Shown: positions 23,023-32,520, counted from the stretch's first letter. The stretch is 64,000 nucleotides of DNA from Bacteroidales bacterium UBA6851 (GCA_002451795.1 DKDJ01000010.1:62001-126000); one strand, 5' to 3'. Program-made: numbers and translations. Notes: generated by a model not told the origin, from the letters alone.

Positions 23023-25074
23023 ATGGCAAAAGAATATGAATTTTTAAGTAAGTACGCTATCAACCTCAATGATGCTGCATCCAAAGGAAAGCTCGACCCT
23101 GTCATAGGCAGGGATGAGGAGATCCGAAGGGTTCTTCAGATATTGAGCAGACGTACGAAAAACAACCCGATACTTGTGGGTGAACCTGGTGTAGGTAAAA
23201 CAGCTATTTCTGAAGGAATCGCTCAGAAGATCGTCAACGGTGAAGTACCAGAGAACCTTAAGAACAGACTTATCTTTTCTCTTGATATGGGCGCCTTGAT
23301 TGCAGGTGCAAAATATCAGGGAGAGTTTGAGGAAAGGCTTAAAGGGGTAGTCAAGGAGGTCGTGGAGAGCGATGGTGAGATTATATTGTTCATTGATGAG
23401 ATTCACACCCTCGTCGGTGCAGGTCGATCTTCAGGTGCCATGGATGCGTCCAACATCCTCAAGCCGGCACTTGCAAGGGGTGAACTTAGAACTATTGGTT
23501 CTACGACTCTTGACGAGTACCAGAAGTATTTCGAGCAGGACAAAGCCCTGGAGCGCCGTTTCCAGAAAGTAATGGTGGATGAGCCAACTCCGGCAGAGTC
23601 AATTTCCATACTTCGTGGACTTAAGGAGAAATACGAGAACCATCATCGTGTAAGCATTGAAGATGACGCGCTCATTGCCGCTGTCAATCTCAGCCATAGG
23701 TATATCAACAACCGATTCCTTCCGGATAAGGCCATTGACCTTGTGGATGAGGCAGCGTCAAAGCTCAGGCTTGAGATGAACTCCGTCCCGGAGCCTATTG
23801 CGGAACTTGATAGCAAGATACGTCAATTGGAGATTGAGAAAGAAGCTATCAAAAGAGAAGGAGCAAGTCTGAAGTCAGAAAAACTTGACGAGGAACTCAA
23901 GAAGAGCAAAGACGAACGCGAAGTACTCTCCAAGAAATGGGACGAGGAGAAAGGTATTGTGACAGAGCTCAACAACCTCAGACAGAATATAGAAAGCTAC
24001 AAACACGATGCTGCAGTGGCAGAGAGGTCTGGAGACTATGGTAAGGTTGCCGAGATCCGATACGGCAAACTCGCGCAAGCCCAGCAGCGTCTCGATGAAC
24101 TGACCAAGAAACAGGCAGCCATCAAGGATCCGATTATCACCGAGTCCGTTACCCCGGAAGACATTGCGGAGGTAGTGGCAAGGTGGACCGGTATTCCAGT
24201 GAACAGGATGCTTGAGAGCGAGAAAGAGAAGTTGCTCCGTATGGAAAGCGTGCTTCACAAGAGGGTTGTCGGCCAGGACAAGGCGATAAGCGCAGTTTCA
24301 GATGCAGTCAGAAGAAGCCGTGCCGGTCTATCCAACGAGCATCGCCCGATAGGCTCATTCCTGTTTCTCGGAACCACTGGTGTAGGTAAGACTGAACTTG
24401 CAAAAGCTCTTGCCGAATTCCTCTTCAACGATGAGTCCATGATGACGCGTATTGATATGAGTGAGTATCAGGAAAGTCACACTGTGAGCCGTCTTATTGG
24501 TGCTCCTCCAGGATACGTGGGATACGATGAGGGTGGTCAGCTTACCGAAGCGGTCAGGCGTAAACCTTATTCAGTGGTGCTTCTTGATGAGATAGAGAAG
24601 GCCCATCCTGACGTATTTAACATTCTGCTTCAGGTACTTGATGACGGACGTCTGACCGACAACAAAGGCCGCACCGTCGATTTCAAGAATACCATCCTGA
24701 TCATGACCTCCAACCTCAGGTATGATGACTTGAAGACACGTATGCGTCCGGAATTCCTCAATCGAATCGACGAAATCGTCACTTTCGACCCACTTACGAA
24801 AGAGAATATCCGCGAAATCGTCAAGATTCAGATGGAGAGTCTCCGCAAGAAACTTGAAGACGACAATGTGCAGTTGTCATTTACAAAAGCCTTTGAGGAT
24901 GACATGGTCGAGAACGGATATGATCCCGAATATGGAGCACGTCCTGTCAAGAGATTGATCCAGAGAGAGTTGGTAAATCAGCTTGCAAAGGAGATTCTTG
25001 AGGGTAAGATACGTAAGGATAGCAGAATAGTCGTAGACTGCGTAGATGGACAGACGGTCCTTCGCAACTCGTAA
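23023..25074 (+). CDS. clpB: ClpB-type disaggregase lacking the N-terminal domain
   Basis: A two-AAA+ ring unfoldase that works with DnaK to dissolve aggregates. D1 Walker A is GEPGVGKT near residues 53-60, Walker B ILFIDEIHTL. The coiled-coil M domain is complete (AERSGDYGKVAEIRYGKL near 330-350). D2 Walker A is GTTGVGKT near 450-457, with DEIEKAHPDVFNILLQ. At 683 residues it is about 180 shorter than usual. The globular N-domain is absent (an in-frame TAA sits just before the ATG and a purine-rich AAAGGAG precedes it). In D2, about 20 residues are missing between TSNL and RPEFLNRIDE. The start is therefore genuine, not a misread internal one. Confidence 0.9.
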   Translation: MAKEYEFLSKYAINLNDAASKGKLDPVIGRDEEIRRVLQILSRRTKNNPILVGEPGVGKTAISEGIAQKIVNGEVPENLKNRLIFSLDMGALIAGAKYQGEFEERLKGVVKEVVESDGEIILFIDEIHTLVGAGRSSGAMDASNILKPALARGELRTIGSTTLDEYQKYFEQDKALERRFQKVMVDEPTPAESISILRGLKEKYENHHRVSIEDDALIAAVNLSHRYINNRFLPDKAIDLVDEAASKLRLEMNSVPEPIAELDSKIRQLEIEKEAIKREGASLKSEKLDEELKKSKDEREVLSKKWDEEKGIVTELNNLRQNIESYKHDAAVAERSGDYGKVAEIRYGKLAQAQQRLDELTKKQAAIKDPIITESVTPEDIAEVVARWTGIPVNRMLESEKEKLLRMESVLHKRVVGQDKAISAVSDAVRRSRAGLSNEHRPIGSFLFLGTTGVGKTELAKALAEFLFNDESMMTRIDMSEYQESHTVSRLIGAPPGYVGYDEGGQLTEAVRRKPYSVVLLDEIEKAHPDVFNILLQVLDDGRLTDNKGRTVDFKNTILIMTSNLRYDDLKTRMRPEFLNRIDEIVTFDPLTKENIREIVKIQMESLRKKLEDDNVQLSFTKAFEDDMVENGYDPEYGARPVKRLIQRELVNQLAKEILEGKIRKDSRIVVDCVDGQTVLRNS

Positions 25075-25104
25075 AAGAAGATTTGCAAAAAAGTCATAAA
25101 AAAA

Positions 25105-25135
25105 TTTGCATTTCAAAAAAAACTCCGTACCTTTG
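25105..25135 (+). promoter_or_regulatory. Promoter of tRNA-Gly
   Basis: TTTG (25105-25108), 19-nt spacer, TACCTTTG (25128-25135): a near-ideal Bacteroidota housekeeping promoter 31 nt before the tRNA. Confidence 0.75.
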
Positions 25136-25166
25136 CAATCCCAACCGCAAGGTACGGGGTTAAAAT

Positions 25167-25242
25167 GCGGAAATAGCTCAGTTGGTAGAGCGCAACCTTG
25201 CCAAGGTTGAGGTCGCGGGTCCGAGCCCCGTTTTCCGCTCCA
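25167..25242 (+). tRNA. tRNA-Gly (GCC)
   Basis: Complete cloverleaf: acceptor GCGGAAA/TTTCCGC, D-arm AGCTCAGTTGGTAGAGC, anticodon arm CAACC-TTGCCAA-GGTTG, T-arm with GGTCCGAGCCC; CCA is encoded. Followed directly by an intrinsic terminator. Confidence 0.95.
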
Positions 25243-25244
25243 AG

Positions 25245-25278
25245 AAAAAAGCCTTACAGAATTCTGCAAGGCTTTTTT
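25245..25278 (+). terminator. Terminator of tRNA-Gly
   Basis: AAAAAAGCCTT, loop, AAGGCTTTTTT, immediately after the CCA end; a strong intrinsic terminator that can work in both directions. Confidence 0.85.
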
Positions 25279-25329
25279 GTATATAGTACACATCTGGGGA
25301 TAAGGGTATAGCCTATAATAGGCTGTACT

Positions 25330-28149
25330 TCATCGAACATAGACAACATTATCCCCTGATATAAAGTCTCCTTGATACACACCGTCATCAAGAAGCCGGT
25401 TGATTATAGATACTTCCTTATTTTTTTCATCAATCAGGGCATCTAGAGCATCAGAATAGGAAGATAACATCTGAGCCGCACTCTTTATCAGTTTCCCAAC
25501 GGAGAAGGCGCCAAGTCCCAATTCAGGCAGAGAAATATTTGCATTTGCCTGAGAAATCTTCATCAGCGAAATCTCCTGCTTAAGATTTTGAGCAATACCG
25601 ATAACAGAGTTAATATACGCCAGCGCCTCCGGGAAAGTTAAAGGCCTGCCGTCTGCAGATATCTGCACCTTCCTAAAATTCACTCCATTATGATCTGTTA
25701 CACATACTGCACTTGTCGTAAGAGGAGAATAGTAACCCACATCTTCCAACCGATTCATATTAACATCGTATAGTAAATTTTCTACAAACACTGGCCGCGA
25801 CAACTTGGACGCACCAATAAAGCCGTCTATCCGTTTCTTAAGCTCAGCGCAGTCATGGAAATAATCATCGATATATTTGACATTACAATATTTAGGTTCC
25901 TCCCACTCAATGCTTCTGCGCTCAAATCCAATTACCGGAAGTTCGTATGGTTCCACCGTCGCTTTCAAGCCAGCATAACCGTCACCAGAAGAAACCTCAG
26001 TAAAAACCGCACCCTTGGTGACCCGCACATCATAGAACAAATAAGGTACCGAACTCGTGTCTCCACACTTTAGCCAGAACATAAGTTGATGACACTTATT
26101 AATAGGTAGAGTAAATGTAGTAGGCGCTGCATTTATATCCAACTCTATCTCATGAAGAATTTCATGATCGCCGCCGATGAGCAGAGTTGTCTTTGGTTCA
26201 AAACCATTTTTCTGATTCTGCATATTCGCAACGGTGAAAGAGACTTGATCATATTCTCCGTATGTATTAAAGGCCGCACACGATGATTCAAGGGCCGTTC
26301 CACCAGCAGCAAGCGCAAGAAACGCCCCGAATGGGCTAACAAGAGTCACCGTTGCACCTCCTACAGCCCCCACAAGAATAGAAGACCCTATCGCTCCTGC
26401 AACGATCCCTGTACCACTGCCTTCTCCACCAAGAGGTCCCATCTCAAGATCAAAATGAACAGATGTACTCAACACGAATCCTTTATTCACCCTTTCTCCA
26501 TCAGGCAGGGTAAAATACTCTTTCTTCAATGACCCATCATGGAACTCTGACATACCGAACGGCAGCCCGTTCACATAATGAATATAAGGGGCGCCAAGGT
26601 CAATAAGATCAATTTCGTCTGGAGTCTCAGGCTTGGGATGCACGAAGAGATCGTTCTTCACGGGCTCCCCACGATATACTACCATATCAGCCACACCATA
26701 AGCAGGATGCTGCATGGAGACCATGCCGCACTTCTCAATGGTAAGTTTGTGGCACCTGTGAAGAGGAACTATTATGTGCTGATTGGGGGCTGTTGCCATA
26801 AGAGGCATATCTAAAACCACCTCCTGGTCAGCATAAATTTTCAACCTGTCATTCTTGAGGACTCCGCATTTACCAACCCACCCGACAGTAAAACTCAAAT
26901 AGTCAAACTCACCGCCAAGGTTAAAGATGGCGTGAGCCATGGTATTGTCATTGAGAATATTGGTGCTTGACTGAAGTATGACACCTTCCCAAAACTTTTC
27001 ACCTCCCATTGAAAAAGTGACGTGCTGGGACTTACCATTATAGAGGTTCTTACTGGCATCATTTACCCCAGCAAGCGCATAAGGAGGAATGTTTGAAATC
27101 AACTTGCACACATCAGGAAGGTGGCTCAGATCAAGATCGTCAGTAATGGTCTCCTTACCCATTTCCCGCTCATCCGCAACGAGTTCCATACCCTCCGGAT
27201 AGGCAGTCATATTCACCACAGCAATAGAAGAGCTTCCGCTCGCCTGCTCGCTTTCTATAGTGAGTTGGCTACACCCGGAAACGTCAAGGACAACATCCTT
27301 CGACAACTGCTGCTCTTCTATTTCATATTCAGCTATGACTTTTCCATTGCTGCGGATCGTCAGCCAAGCCCGGCCCAAAGACCCGCCTGTAGAATTTACA
27401 GGACCGAAAGTCAGCTTCAACTGCTTATACAAACCGCCAAGATTAAACTCCGTCCAGGCAGTCCCCTCACCAATAAGCTGCATATTAGCAGACATCAGCA
27501 AACCGTTGTCATATTCAACTCCGGAAAGGCGCACAGACTTCACGCCCTCATCTGGGCCAATTTCCTGATGGGCAGAGGACACAAAATATGGCTTCAAGTC
27601 CTTTACAAGGGTAGTAACCTTTTTAGAGGCATTAGTAACCCTTCCTATCTCCCGAGGAGACTGAGATCCTGTCCATAACGTGGCTTCGACAACCCCTACA
27701 GTCACGTCACCATCCACGATCTCGAAACGCAGCACATCCACCCCACTTATATCAAGCGTAATCCGTTCAGGAGCACTATTCGGACTGATGACCTTATCCA
27801 GCAAAATATTGCCATCTCCATAAACGGCAAATACGCCCTTATCTCTGTTCACCTGATGATATGGAGATGTCCCCAGTATGAACATAATATGGGAGTATTT
27901 TCCTTTTAAACTATATTCCACAAAGCCGCGACGCATCGGCCCTTGCAGTATTTGAAGGGCAAATCCATTGTTATAGAGTACTCCACCCAAAGGAATTTTC
28001 GCATTTGAGAAATCACTTGCCACCGAGAAGCCCAATTTGTCACTTGGCTTCATTGATGTAAGGTAAACTGGAGACTGGGCTATAGCAAAAACATTTCCTG
28101 CCCAAAGGCTTATTGCAAGAATAAGTAATAGTGTGGACAATTTTTTCAT
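25330..28149 (-). CDS. Large secreted protein with four NPCBM-like domains and a glycine-rich hydrophobic insert
   Basis: A 939-residue protein with signal peptide MKKLSTLLLILAISLWAGNVFA. Four repeats share the NPCBM/NEW2 jelly-roll pattern (LxNNGFAL or YNGK, then GxYSHIMFILG-like strands, then LLDK-type strands and cysteine- or valine-rich ends), near residues 30-165, 190-320, 350-500 and 505-720. Domain four is interrupted near 573-622 by a Gly/Ala-rich hydrophobic stretch (GSGTGIVAGAIGSSILVGAV, then SPFGAFLALAAGG) resembling a glycine-zipper membrane hairpin. The C-terminal 200 residues are helical. NPCBM domains are carbohydrate-binding modules usually attached to glycosidases; no catalytic domain is visible here. 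Function unknown. Stands alone. Confidence 0.7.
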   Translation of the reverse strand: MKKLSTLLLILAISLWAGNVFAIAQSPVYLTSMKPSDKLGFSVASDFSNAKIPLGGVLYNNGFALQILQGPMRRGFVEYSLKGKYSHIMFILGTSPYHQVNRDKGVFAVYGDGNILLDKVISPNSAPERITLDISGVDVLRFEIVDGDVTVGVVEATLWTGSQSPREIGRVTNASKKVTTLVKDLKPYFVSSAHQEIGPDEGVKSVRLSGVEYDNGLLMSANMQLIGEGTAWTEFNLGGLYKQLKLTFGPVNSTGGSLGRAWLTIRSNGKVIAEYEIEEQQLSKDVVLDVSGCSQLTIESEQASGSSSIAVVNMTAYPEGMELVADEREMGKETITDDLDLSHLPDVCKLISNIPPYALAGVNDASKNLYNGKSQHVTFSMGGEKFWEGVILQSSTNILNDNTMAHAIFNLGGEFDYLSFTVGWVGKCGVLKNDRLKIYADQEVVLDMPLMATAPNQHIIVPLHRCHKLTIEKCGMVSMQHPAYGVADMVVYRGEPVKNDLFVHPKPETPDEIDLIDLGAPYIHYVNGLPFGMSEFHDGSLKKEYFTLPDGERVNKGFVLSTSVHFDLEMGPLGGEGSGTGIVAGAIGSSILVGAVGGATVTLVSPFGAFLALAAGGTALESSCAAFNTYGEYDQVSFTVANMQNQKNGFEPKTTLLIGGDHEILHEIELDINAAPTTFTLPINKCHQLMFWLKCGDTSSVPYLFYDVRVTKGAVFTEVSSGDGYAGLKATVEPYELPVIGFERRSIEWEEPKYCNVKYIDDYFHDCAELKKRIDGFIGASKLSRPVFVENLLYDVNMNRLEDVGYYSPLTTSAVCVTDHNGVNFRKVQISADGRPLTFPEALAYINSVIGIAQNLKQEISLMKISQANANISLPELGLGAFSVGKLIKSAAQMLSSYSDALDALIDEKNKEVSIINRLLDDGVYQGDFISGDNVVYVR

Positions 28150-28196
28150 ATATGCACAAATATATGAAAAAATTCTGTAACCAAAAGAAAATCAGC

Positions 28197-28233
28197 ATAG
28201 AATCGCACACCTAATACGAGTGTACGATTCTAT
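28197..28233 (-). terminator. Hairpin terminator after the broken fimbrillin
   Basis: ATAGAATCG(C)ACAC and GTGT(A)CGATTCTAT form a long stem between the two leftward genes, with a T-rich tail on the minus strand. It would end the fimbrillin transcript. Confidence 0.6.
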
Positions 28234-28238
28234 CTTTG

Positions 28239-28766
28239 TTATTTGCTGATATTGTTCTCTGGAGTCTCGTACGCAGGGTCCACGACAATATTGATGGTCG
28301 CCGGAGACGAGATGAGATTACCCACAATATTAGTGCGATAGTTCCGCTTCAGCGGCACTTGGCTTGTCGGGACGGTTGCCACCACTGCATCACTCGCATC
28401 ATACAAAGTCAAGACGGCATTAGGGACGACATCCTGATTGACAAGAATGTAATTCATCGAAAGGCAGGTGTATTCAACCGCAGTGCTCGCTCCTTCCGGC
28501 TTTACCTTCAGCGGCTCGGCAAGGATAGGGGCTGAAGTGAATGTTACGCTTGATAGCGGCGTTGACACACTTCCGTCGAAGAGGTTGGGTTTCGTATATA
28601 CCACATTATCCAGCTTCACTGACGACTTCACGATAGGGCTTACTGCATCTGCAAGTGCCTTGTCGGCTGCACTGAGTCCGTAGTTGAGCTGGGCAAATGG
28701 TCGCTATGACAATTAGAAGTCTAAGCCTCCCCCCCCCCTAAAATAATGGAGAGTTTTTCTTTCATG
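28239..28766 (-). pseudogene. Truncated DUF6562-type fimbrillin beside a G10 tract
   Basis: The last 150 codons (28685 to 28239) read RPFAQLNYGLSAADKALADA ... YTCLSMNYILVN ... VPLKRNYRTNIVGNL ... NIVVDPAYE, the conserved C-terminal half of DUF6562 Mfa-like fimbrillins. Immediately upstream the frame is closed by TAG and TAA. Further upstream an ATG (28766) opens MKEKLSIIL, runs into ten G (28729-28738) and stops after 14 codons; with nine G it would read a signal-peptide-like RLRLLIVIATIC but still in another frame. The gene thus has lost its middle. Pilin subunit remnant, not expected to make a normal product. Confidence 0.75.
28729..28738 (-). repeat. G10 homopolymer upstream of the fimbrillin remnant
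   Basis: Ten G on the coding strand nine codons after a candidate ATG. Changing its length alters the short upstream frame but cannot by itself join it to the fimbrillin frame, because stops lie downstream of the tract. Confidence 0.85.
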
Positions 28767-28852
28767 TTAGTCGCTTTATGACAGGGTTCAGTGCCTGTCG
28801 CTTCACAAGTGTTTCACCGCACGCAATTATAATGTTTTTTTGGAAAAAATAA

Positions 28853-29359
28853 CTACAACTCAGTTTTCACACGCATATAAGTATCTGTCTCGGAATTCTT
28901 CTCCCCAATGTCCTTAAGTTTAAGGGTATCTGATGTCAATGTGAGCACCGCTGAGCGCTGAGGGCGCTTCGCATGTTTCTTCAATTCGGAAACCGCCTGC
29001 TTGGCTAACATATTCGCAAACATCTTCGGAAAACTCTCTGGCAGCTGCAGCACTTCAGAGCGAATCGATTTCACATCGTAAGCCTGAGTCAGAACCCCAG
29101 CTTCGTAATCCCACGTTCCGCTACATGAAATCAACATTTTAATCGTAACTATCTGCCCGTTACCATCTTCCATAGACATCTCCATAATGGCAGCATTGTA
29201 AAAGACGCCATCCTTCTCTATCTTAAGCGTGTCTGAGACCGTCATCTCAGCTCCATTCTCCGATACCGAATTCCTCTGAGCCCAAACCCCTGTAATATCC
29301 TGAGCAGCAAGGCCTAATGCCATAGTTAGGCAGAACAATAGAACAAGTACTTTTCTCAT
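28853..29359 (-). CDS. Lipocalin-like secreted protein
   Basis: A 168-residue protein with a cleavable signal (MRKVLVLLFCLTMALGLAAQ). The mature start DITGVWAQ resembles the G-x-W motif of lipocalin-like beta barrels. Alternating strand patterns follow, and it ends VLTLTSDTLKLKDIGEKN. Probably periplasmic, binding a small hydrophobic ligand if the fold is right. No operon partner; tRNA-Ser lies upstream on the same strand. Confidence 0.6.
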   Translation of the reverse strand: MRKVLVLLFCLTMALGLAAQDITGVWAQRNSVSENGAEMTVSDTLKIEKDGVFYNAAIMEMSMEDGNGQIVTIKMLISCSGTWDYEAGVLTQAYDVKSIRSEVLQLPESFPKMFANMLAKQAVSELKKHAKRPQRSAVLTLTSDTLKLKDIGEKNSETDTYMRVKTEL

Positions 29360-29419
29360 ATCATAACAATTTCGAGAGACAAGTTAAGAAAAAACACTCA
29401 AAAATGTTCTATAAAACAA

Positions 29420-29455
29420 AAAGTCTTGAATCCTTCGCAGAATCCAAGACTTTTT
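29420..29455 (-). terminator. Terminator of tRNA-Ser
   Basis: AAAAAGTCTTG/CAAGACTTTTT stem-loop directly past the tRNA 3' end on the minus strand, with the T-run in the correct place. Confidence 0.8.
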
Positions 29456-29458
29456 ATG

Positions 29459-29547
29459 CGGAGAGGACGAGATTCGAACTCGTGGTACGGTATAACCCGT
29501 ACGTCGGTTTAGCAAACCGGTGGTTTCAGCCACTCACCCACCTCTCC
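29459..29547 (-). tRNA. tRNA-Ser (GCU)
   Basis: Long class II tRNA: acceptor GGAGAGG/CCTCTCC, D-arm TGAGTGGCTGAAACCA, anticodon loop TTGCTAA (GCU), extended variable arm CGTACGGGTTATACCGTACC, T-arm CGAGTTCGAATCTCG, discriminator G; CCA not encoded. Confidence 0.94.
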
Positions 29548-29670
29548 ATGACCTCCTATACGAACCATGCGGCTCGCGATGGGAGGGCAAAGTTACAACA
29601 TTTTATTCTTTTTCCAATAGTTTTTCCAAACAAACTTTAAAAATAAGTTTCCTCGCGATTCACAAGATGC

Positions 29671-30804
29671 CTATTTGGATTTTTTCCCGGAAAGTAAAGA
29701 ATAAATTTTATTGCTTACATCACTATTCTCCTGAGTTCCCATGAACATATAGGACTTAGGGCCGTATGCAAATAGCGGAACCATCATAGGAGTGTGTCCT
29801 TTAGAAGTAAATGTTCCCATCACAAGACCGTCAGCAGGCACACCGAAGTTCATAACGGTACCACCGGTCTCATGATCCGCGCTGATGATAACCAATGTAT
29901 GTCCATCCTTTTCAGCAAAGCGGATTGCTTCCTCTATGGCTTTGTCAAAATCAAGTGTTTCCCTAACCATACCACTATAGTTATTGCCATGCTCCTCCTT
30001 GTCGATTCGTGCACCTTCCACCATAAGGAAAAATCCCTTCTTGGAATGAGACGAAAGGAAATCAATAGCCATCTTGGTCGTACGTGGAAGATAGTCTCCC
30101 CTATCAGCCTTTACAGATTCAGGAAGATAAATAAGCCTCTCAGCATCACCTGCCTGCGCAGGATCAAACACCACCTTAAACTGCTTTTCGATATTGGTGC
30201 GGGTAGCCATGTCCAATGACTCGTACACCTTGCGGGTGCCAGCGGAAGCAAATGAGAGGTAGCAGTCAGAGAGATCGGCCCATATAGCAGCGGTAGAGCC
30301 TCTTGCAGCCTGATGTGCAAAGAAGGAAGCAGGAGTAGCACCATTGAGATCGTCAGTAGAAACAACTCCACAAGCAAAACCCAGAGGAGAAAGTTTCTCA
30401 GGAAGATTGGCAATTCTCTCCTGATCTGTATTCATGCCGACATAGCCATTATTGGTCTTTTCTCCAGCAGCATACGCAGTACCGGAAGCAGCAGAATCAG
30501 TGGTAAAATTATCAGCCGACTGAGTACGAACAAGGCCGAATGTGCGAAGGTTGGTCATAGTGAGGCTGCCGTTGGCATACATGGCTGAATTCACAGCACC
30601 CATTCCCATACCGTCTCCAATCATGAGGATGACATTCCTCACTTTAGTATCCTTACCATCAACATCAAACGATGGGGTATATGAATCTTGATGAACCGAA
30701 TAAGACCTTCCGGCCCACGCTTTTACTTCCCTTGGGGCATTCTCCTGGGCAAACAGAGCCGCAGACATGAGGAATGCGGCACTAAACAACACTAAACGTT
30801 TCAT
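29671..30804 (-). CDS. phoA: Secreted alkaline phosphatase
   Basis: Periplasmic phosphomonoesterase; signal peptide MKRLVLFSAAFLMSAALFAQ. The 377-residue length is compact for the family. Catalytic parts visible: MIGDGMGMGAV (first metal site), TTDSAASGTAYAAG with the nucleophilic serine near residue 104, EGARIDKEEHGNN, and ISADHETGG for the second metal site. Its ATG overlaps the stop of the upstream C69 peptidase gene (TAATG), so the two are probably co-translated. No Pho-type operator was recognised. Confidence 0.92.
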   Translation of the reverse strand: MKRLVLFSAAFLMSAALFAQENAPREVKAWAGRSYSVHQDSYTPSFDVDGKDTKVRNVILMIGDGMGMGAVNSAMYANGSLTMTNLRTFGLVRTQSADNFTTDSAASGTAYAAGEKTNNGYVGMNTDQERIANLPEKLSPLGFACGVVSTDDLNGATPASFFAHQAARGSTAAIWADLSDCYLSFASAGTRKVYESLDMATRTNIEKQFKVVFDPAQAGDAERLIYLPESVKADRGDYLPRTTKMAIDFLSSHSKKGFFLMVEGARIDKEEHGNNYSGMVRETLDFDKAIEEAIRFAEKDGHTLVIISADHETGGTVMNFGVPADGLVMGTFTSKGHTPMMVPLFAYGPKSYMFMGTQENSDVSNKIYSLLSGKKSK

Positions 30805-32504
30805 TATTTGGATATTAATATATTTCCATTATCCCTTACGACAGCCGCTTTCCACCTATCGGTATAGCCCGGCTGGGAAATACCTACAGGAATGCCGTCT
30901 GAATACTCAGAATGAACGAAAGAGCCATCAGGGTTCTGAGCCTTGACATTACCGTCGATAAACTTCACAAGGAGAAGTTCTTCGAGTCTCGTCCAACGGT
31001 CAAACTGAGTCATAGCAGTATTCACGCTAAAATCTGTCATTTCCCTGACAGCCTTTCTTGTACGGCCTTTTGACACCAGCTCCACAAGACGTCTATCCAT
31101 CTGAGGCACAGCGACATCCATCTGGTAATTCTCGAACTCATCAGAAGCATTCCTCACTACTGGCGCCATCTGATCATACATCTTATAGCAAGCGTTGGCT
31201 ATACGATTGCACATCCAGAACTGCGAGGTAGGGCTATAATGAAGCATATCTCCATTGCCCTCACGCAAGCACTCAGGAACCTCAGAGCTATTGGCATAGA
31301 TAGGGGTAAGATATGAAGTAGCGGCATCATCGCACCCGAACCACACAAGGGCACCTACCTCATCCGGAAGATAGCCTCTTGCCTGAGCCACAAACCAGAA
31401 TCCAGTCTGCTGGGTAGCAATTGCCCTTTCATTAATATATGTCTTTCCTTCCCACTCGAAGCTCATAGGCCTCCAGCGGTAAGGCAACGCATTACCACCT
31501 GCACCTATATCCACAGTCATATCCATCGGAGTGTTCTCAAAATGGTCGCGCATGACATCCGCCACGTCTTTGACTCCTATTTTTCTCGACGGTTTTACAA
31601 AAAGAGGCATTTCCCCTTTTAAATCATATCCCATGGCATAGTCGAGCCAGTCTGACGCTGGACAGGTAACCTCTTTATCAGTATCGAAATAAGTAAACTG
31701 CCCGTCACACAAAATATTGAAAGCACTCCATGCACGAGCCTCACATGCACGAGCACCACTGAAATCAAGAGGATTGTATGCATCCCTAAAACTGAAATCT
31801 TCATCTCGACCCTCGAACCAACCCATCTCGCGAGCAAAGGAAATGACATCCGGGGCATACAAGCAATTAGACTTATCATTGAGTGGGAAACGTGTAATCC
31901 TCGCCTGATTGGCATGCGCGCAGATATATCCATCCGGAATACGCCTTGCCACCCATACAACTCCCTTACGATCAACCCCTTTGCCAACGATATCCATTAT
32001 CCATGCTTCCTTGGTATCCGCTATAGAGAATGTCTCTCCCTCAGAAACATAGCCATACTCATTGGCAAGTGAAACAATTATATCAATAGCTTCACGCGCC
32101 GTCCTCGCTCGCTGCAAAGTGACATATATCAGAGAGCCATAGTCAATACCATCAGCATTCTCATCAGGGAACAATTCTGACCTTCCGCCCCATGTGGTCT
32201 CGGCAATAATCAACTGGTGCTGATTCATATTTCCCACAGTCTGATAAGTGCTTGGAACCTGGTCAATAAATCCTAGCGGCCTCTGTGTATCCCAGTCCGT
32301 AAGACGAAGCATACTTCCAGCCCGAAATCTGGCTGCCGGATGGAAGTAAAGTTCACCATAGAGTTGATGTGAATCGGCAGCATATGAGACAATGCTAGAG
32401 CCGTCTTTGCTGGCGCCCGGGGTAATAATCACGTTGGTGCAGGCACCTGCATCAAAACGGGCAACGAGCATCAAAAACGCGAAGATTGCCAGAAATTTTC
32501 TCAT
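30804..32504 (-). CDS. C69-family dipeptidase (Ntn hydrolase)
   Basis: Secreted peptidase of 566 residues. A signal peptide ends at DAGA, leaving CTNVIITPGASKDGS with cysteine 22 as the probable N-terminal nucleophile. Further PepD-like motifs are TTWGGRSEL, GSLIYVTLQRARTAREAI and GETFSIADTKEAWIMDIVG. The family cleaves dipeptides with broad specificity. First gene of a two-gene unit with the alkaline phosphatase. It diverges from a small secreted protein gene across a 45-nt gap. Confidence 0.88.
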   Translation of the reverse strand: MRKFLAIFAFLMLVARFDAGACTNVIITPGASKDGSSIVSYAADSHQLYGELYFHPAARFRAGSMLRLTDWDTQRPLGFIDQVPSTYQTVGNMNQHQLIIAETTWGGRSELFPDENADGIDYGSLIYVTLQRARTAREAIDIIVSLANEYGYVSEGETFSIADTKEAWIMDIVGKGVDRKGVVWVARRIPDGYICAHANQARITRFPLNDKSNCLYAPDVISFAREMGWFEGRDEDFSFRDAYNPLDFSGARACEARAWSAFNILCDGQFTYFDTDKEVTCPASDWLDYAMGYDLKGEMPLFVKPSRKIGVKDVADVMRDHFENTPMDMTVDIGAGGNALPYRWRPMSFEWEGKTYINERAIATQQTGFWFVAQARGYLPDEVGALVWFGCDDAATSYLTPIYANSSEVPECLREGNGDMLHYSPTSQFWMCNRIANACYKMYDQMAPVVRNASDEFENYQMDVAVPQMDRRLVELVSKGRTRKAVREMTDFSVNTAMTQFDRWTRLEELLLVKFIDGNVKAQNPDGSFVHSEYSDGIPVGISQPGYTDRWKAAVVRDNGNILISK

Positions 32505-32520
32505 TTTATCTTTTCTTTAT

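Noticed and set aside
28650..28663. CTGCAAGTGCC within the fimbrillin remnant as a third copy of the recombination repeat
   Set aside because: The match is about 10 nt and lacks the rest of the 21-nt block; chance similarity.
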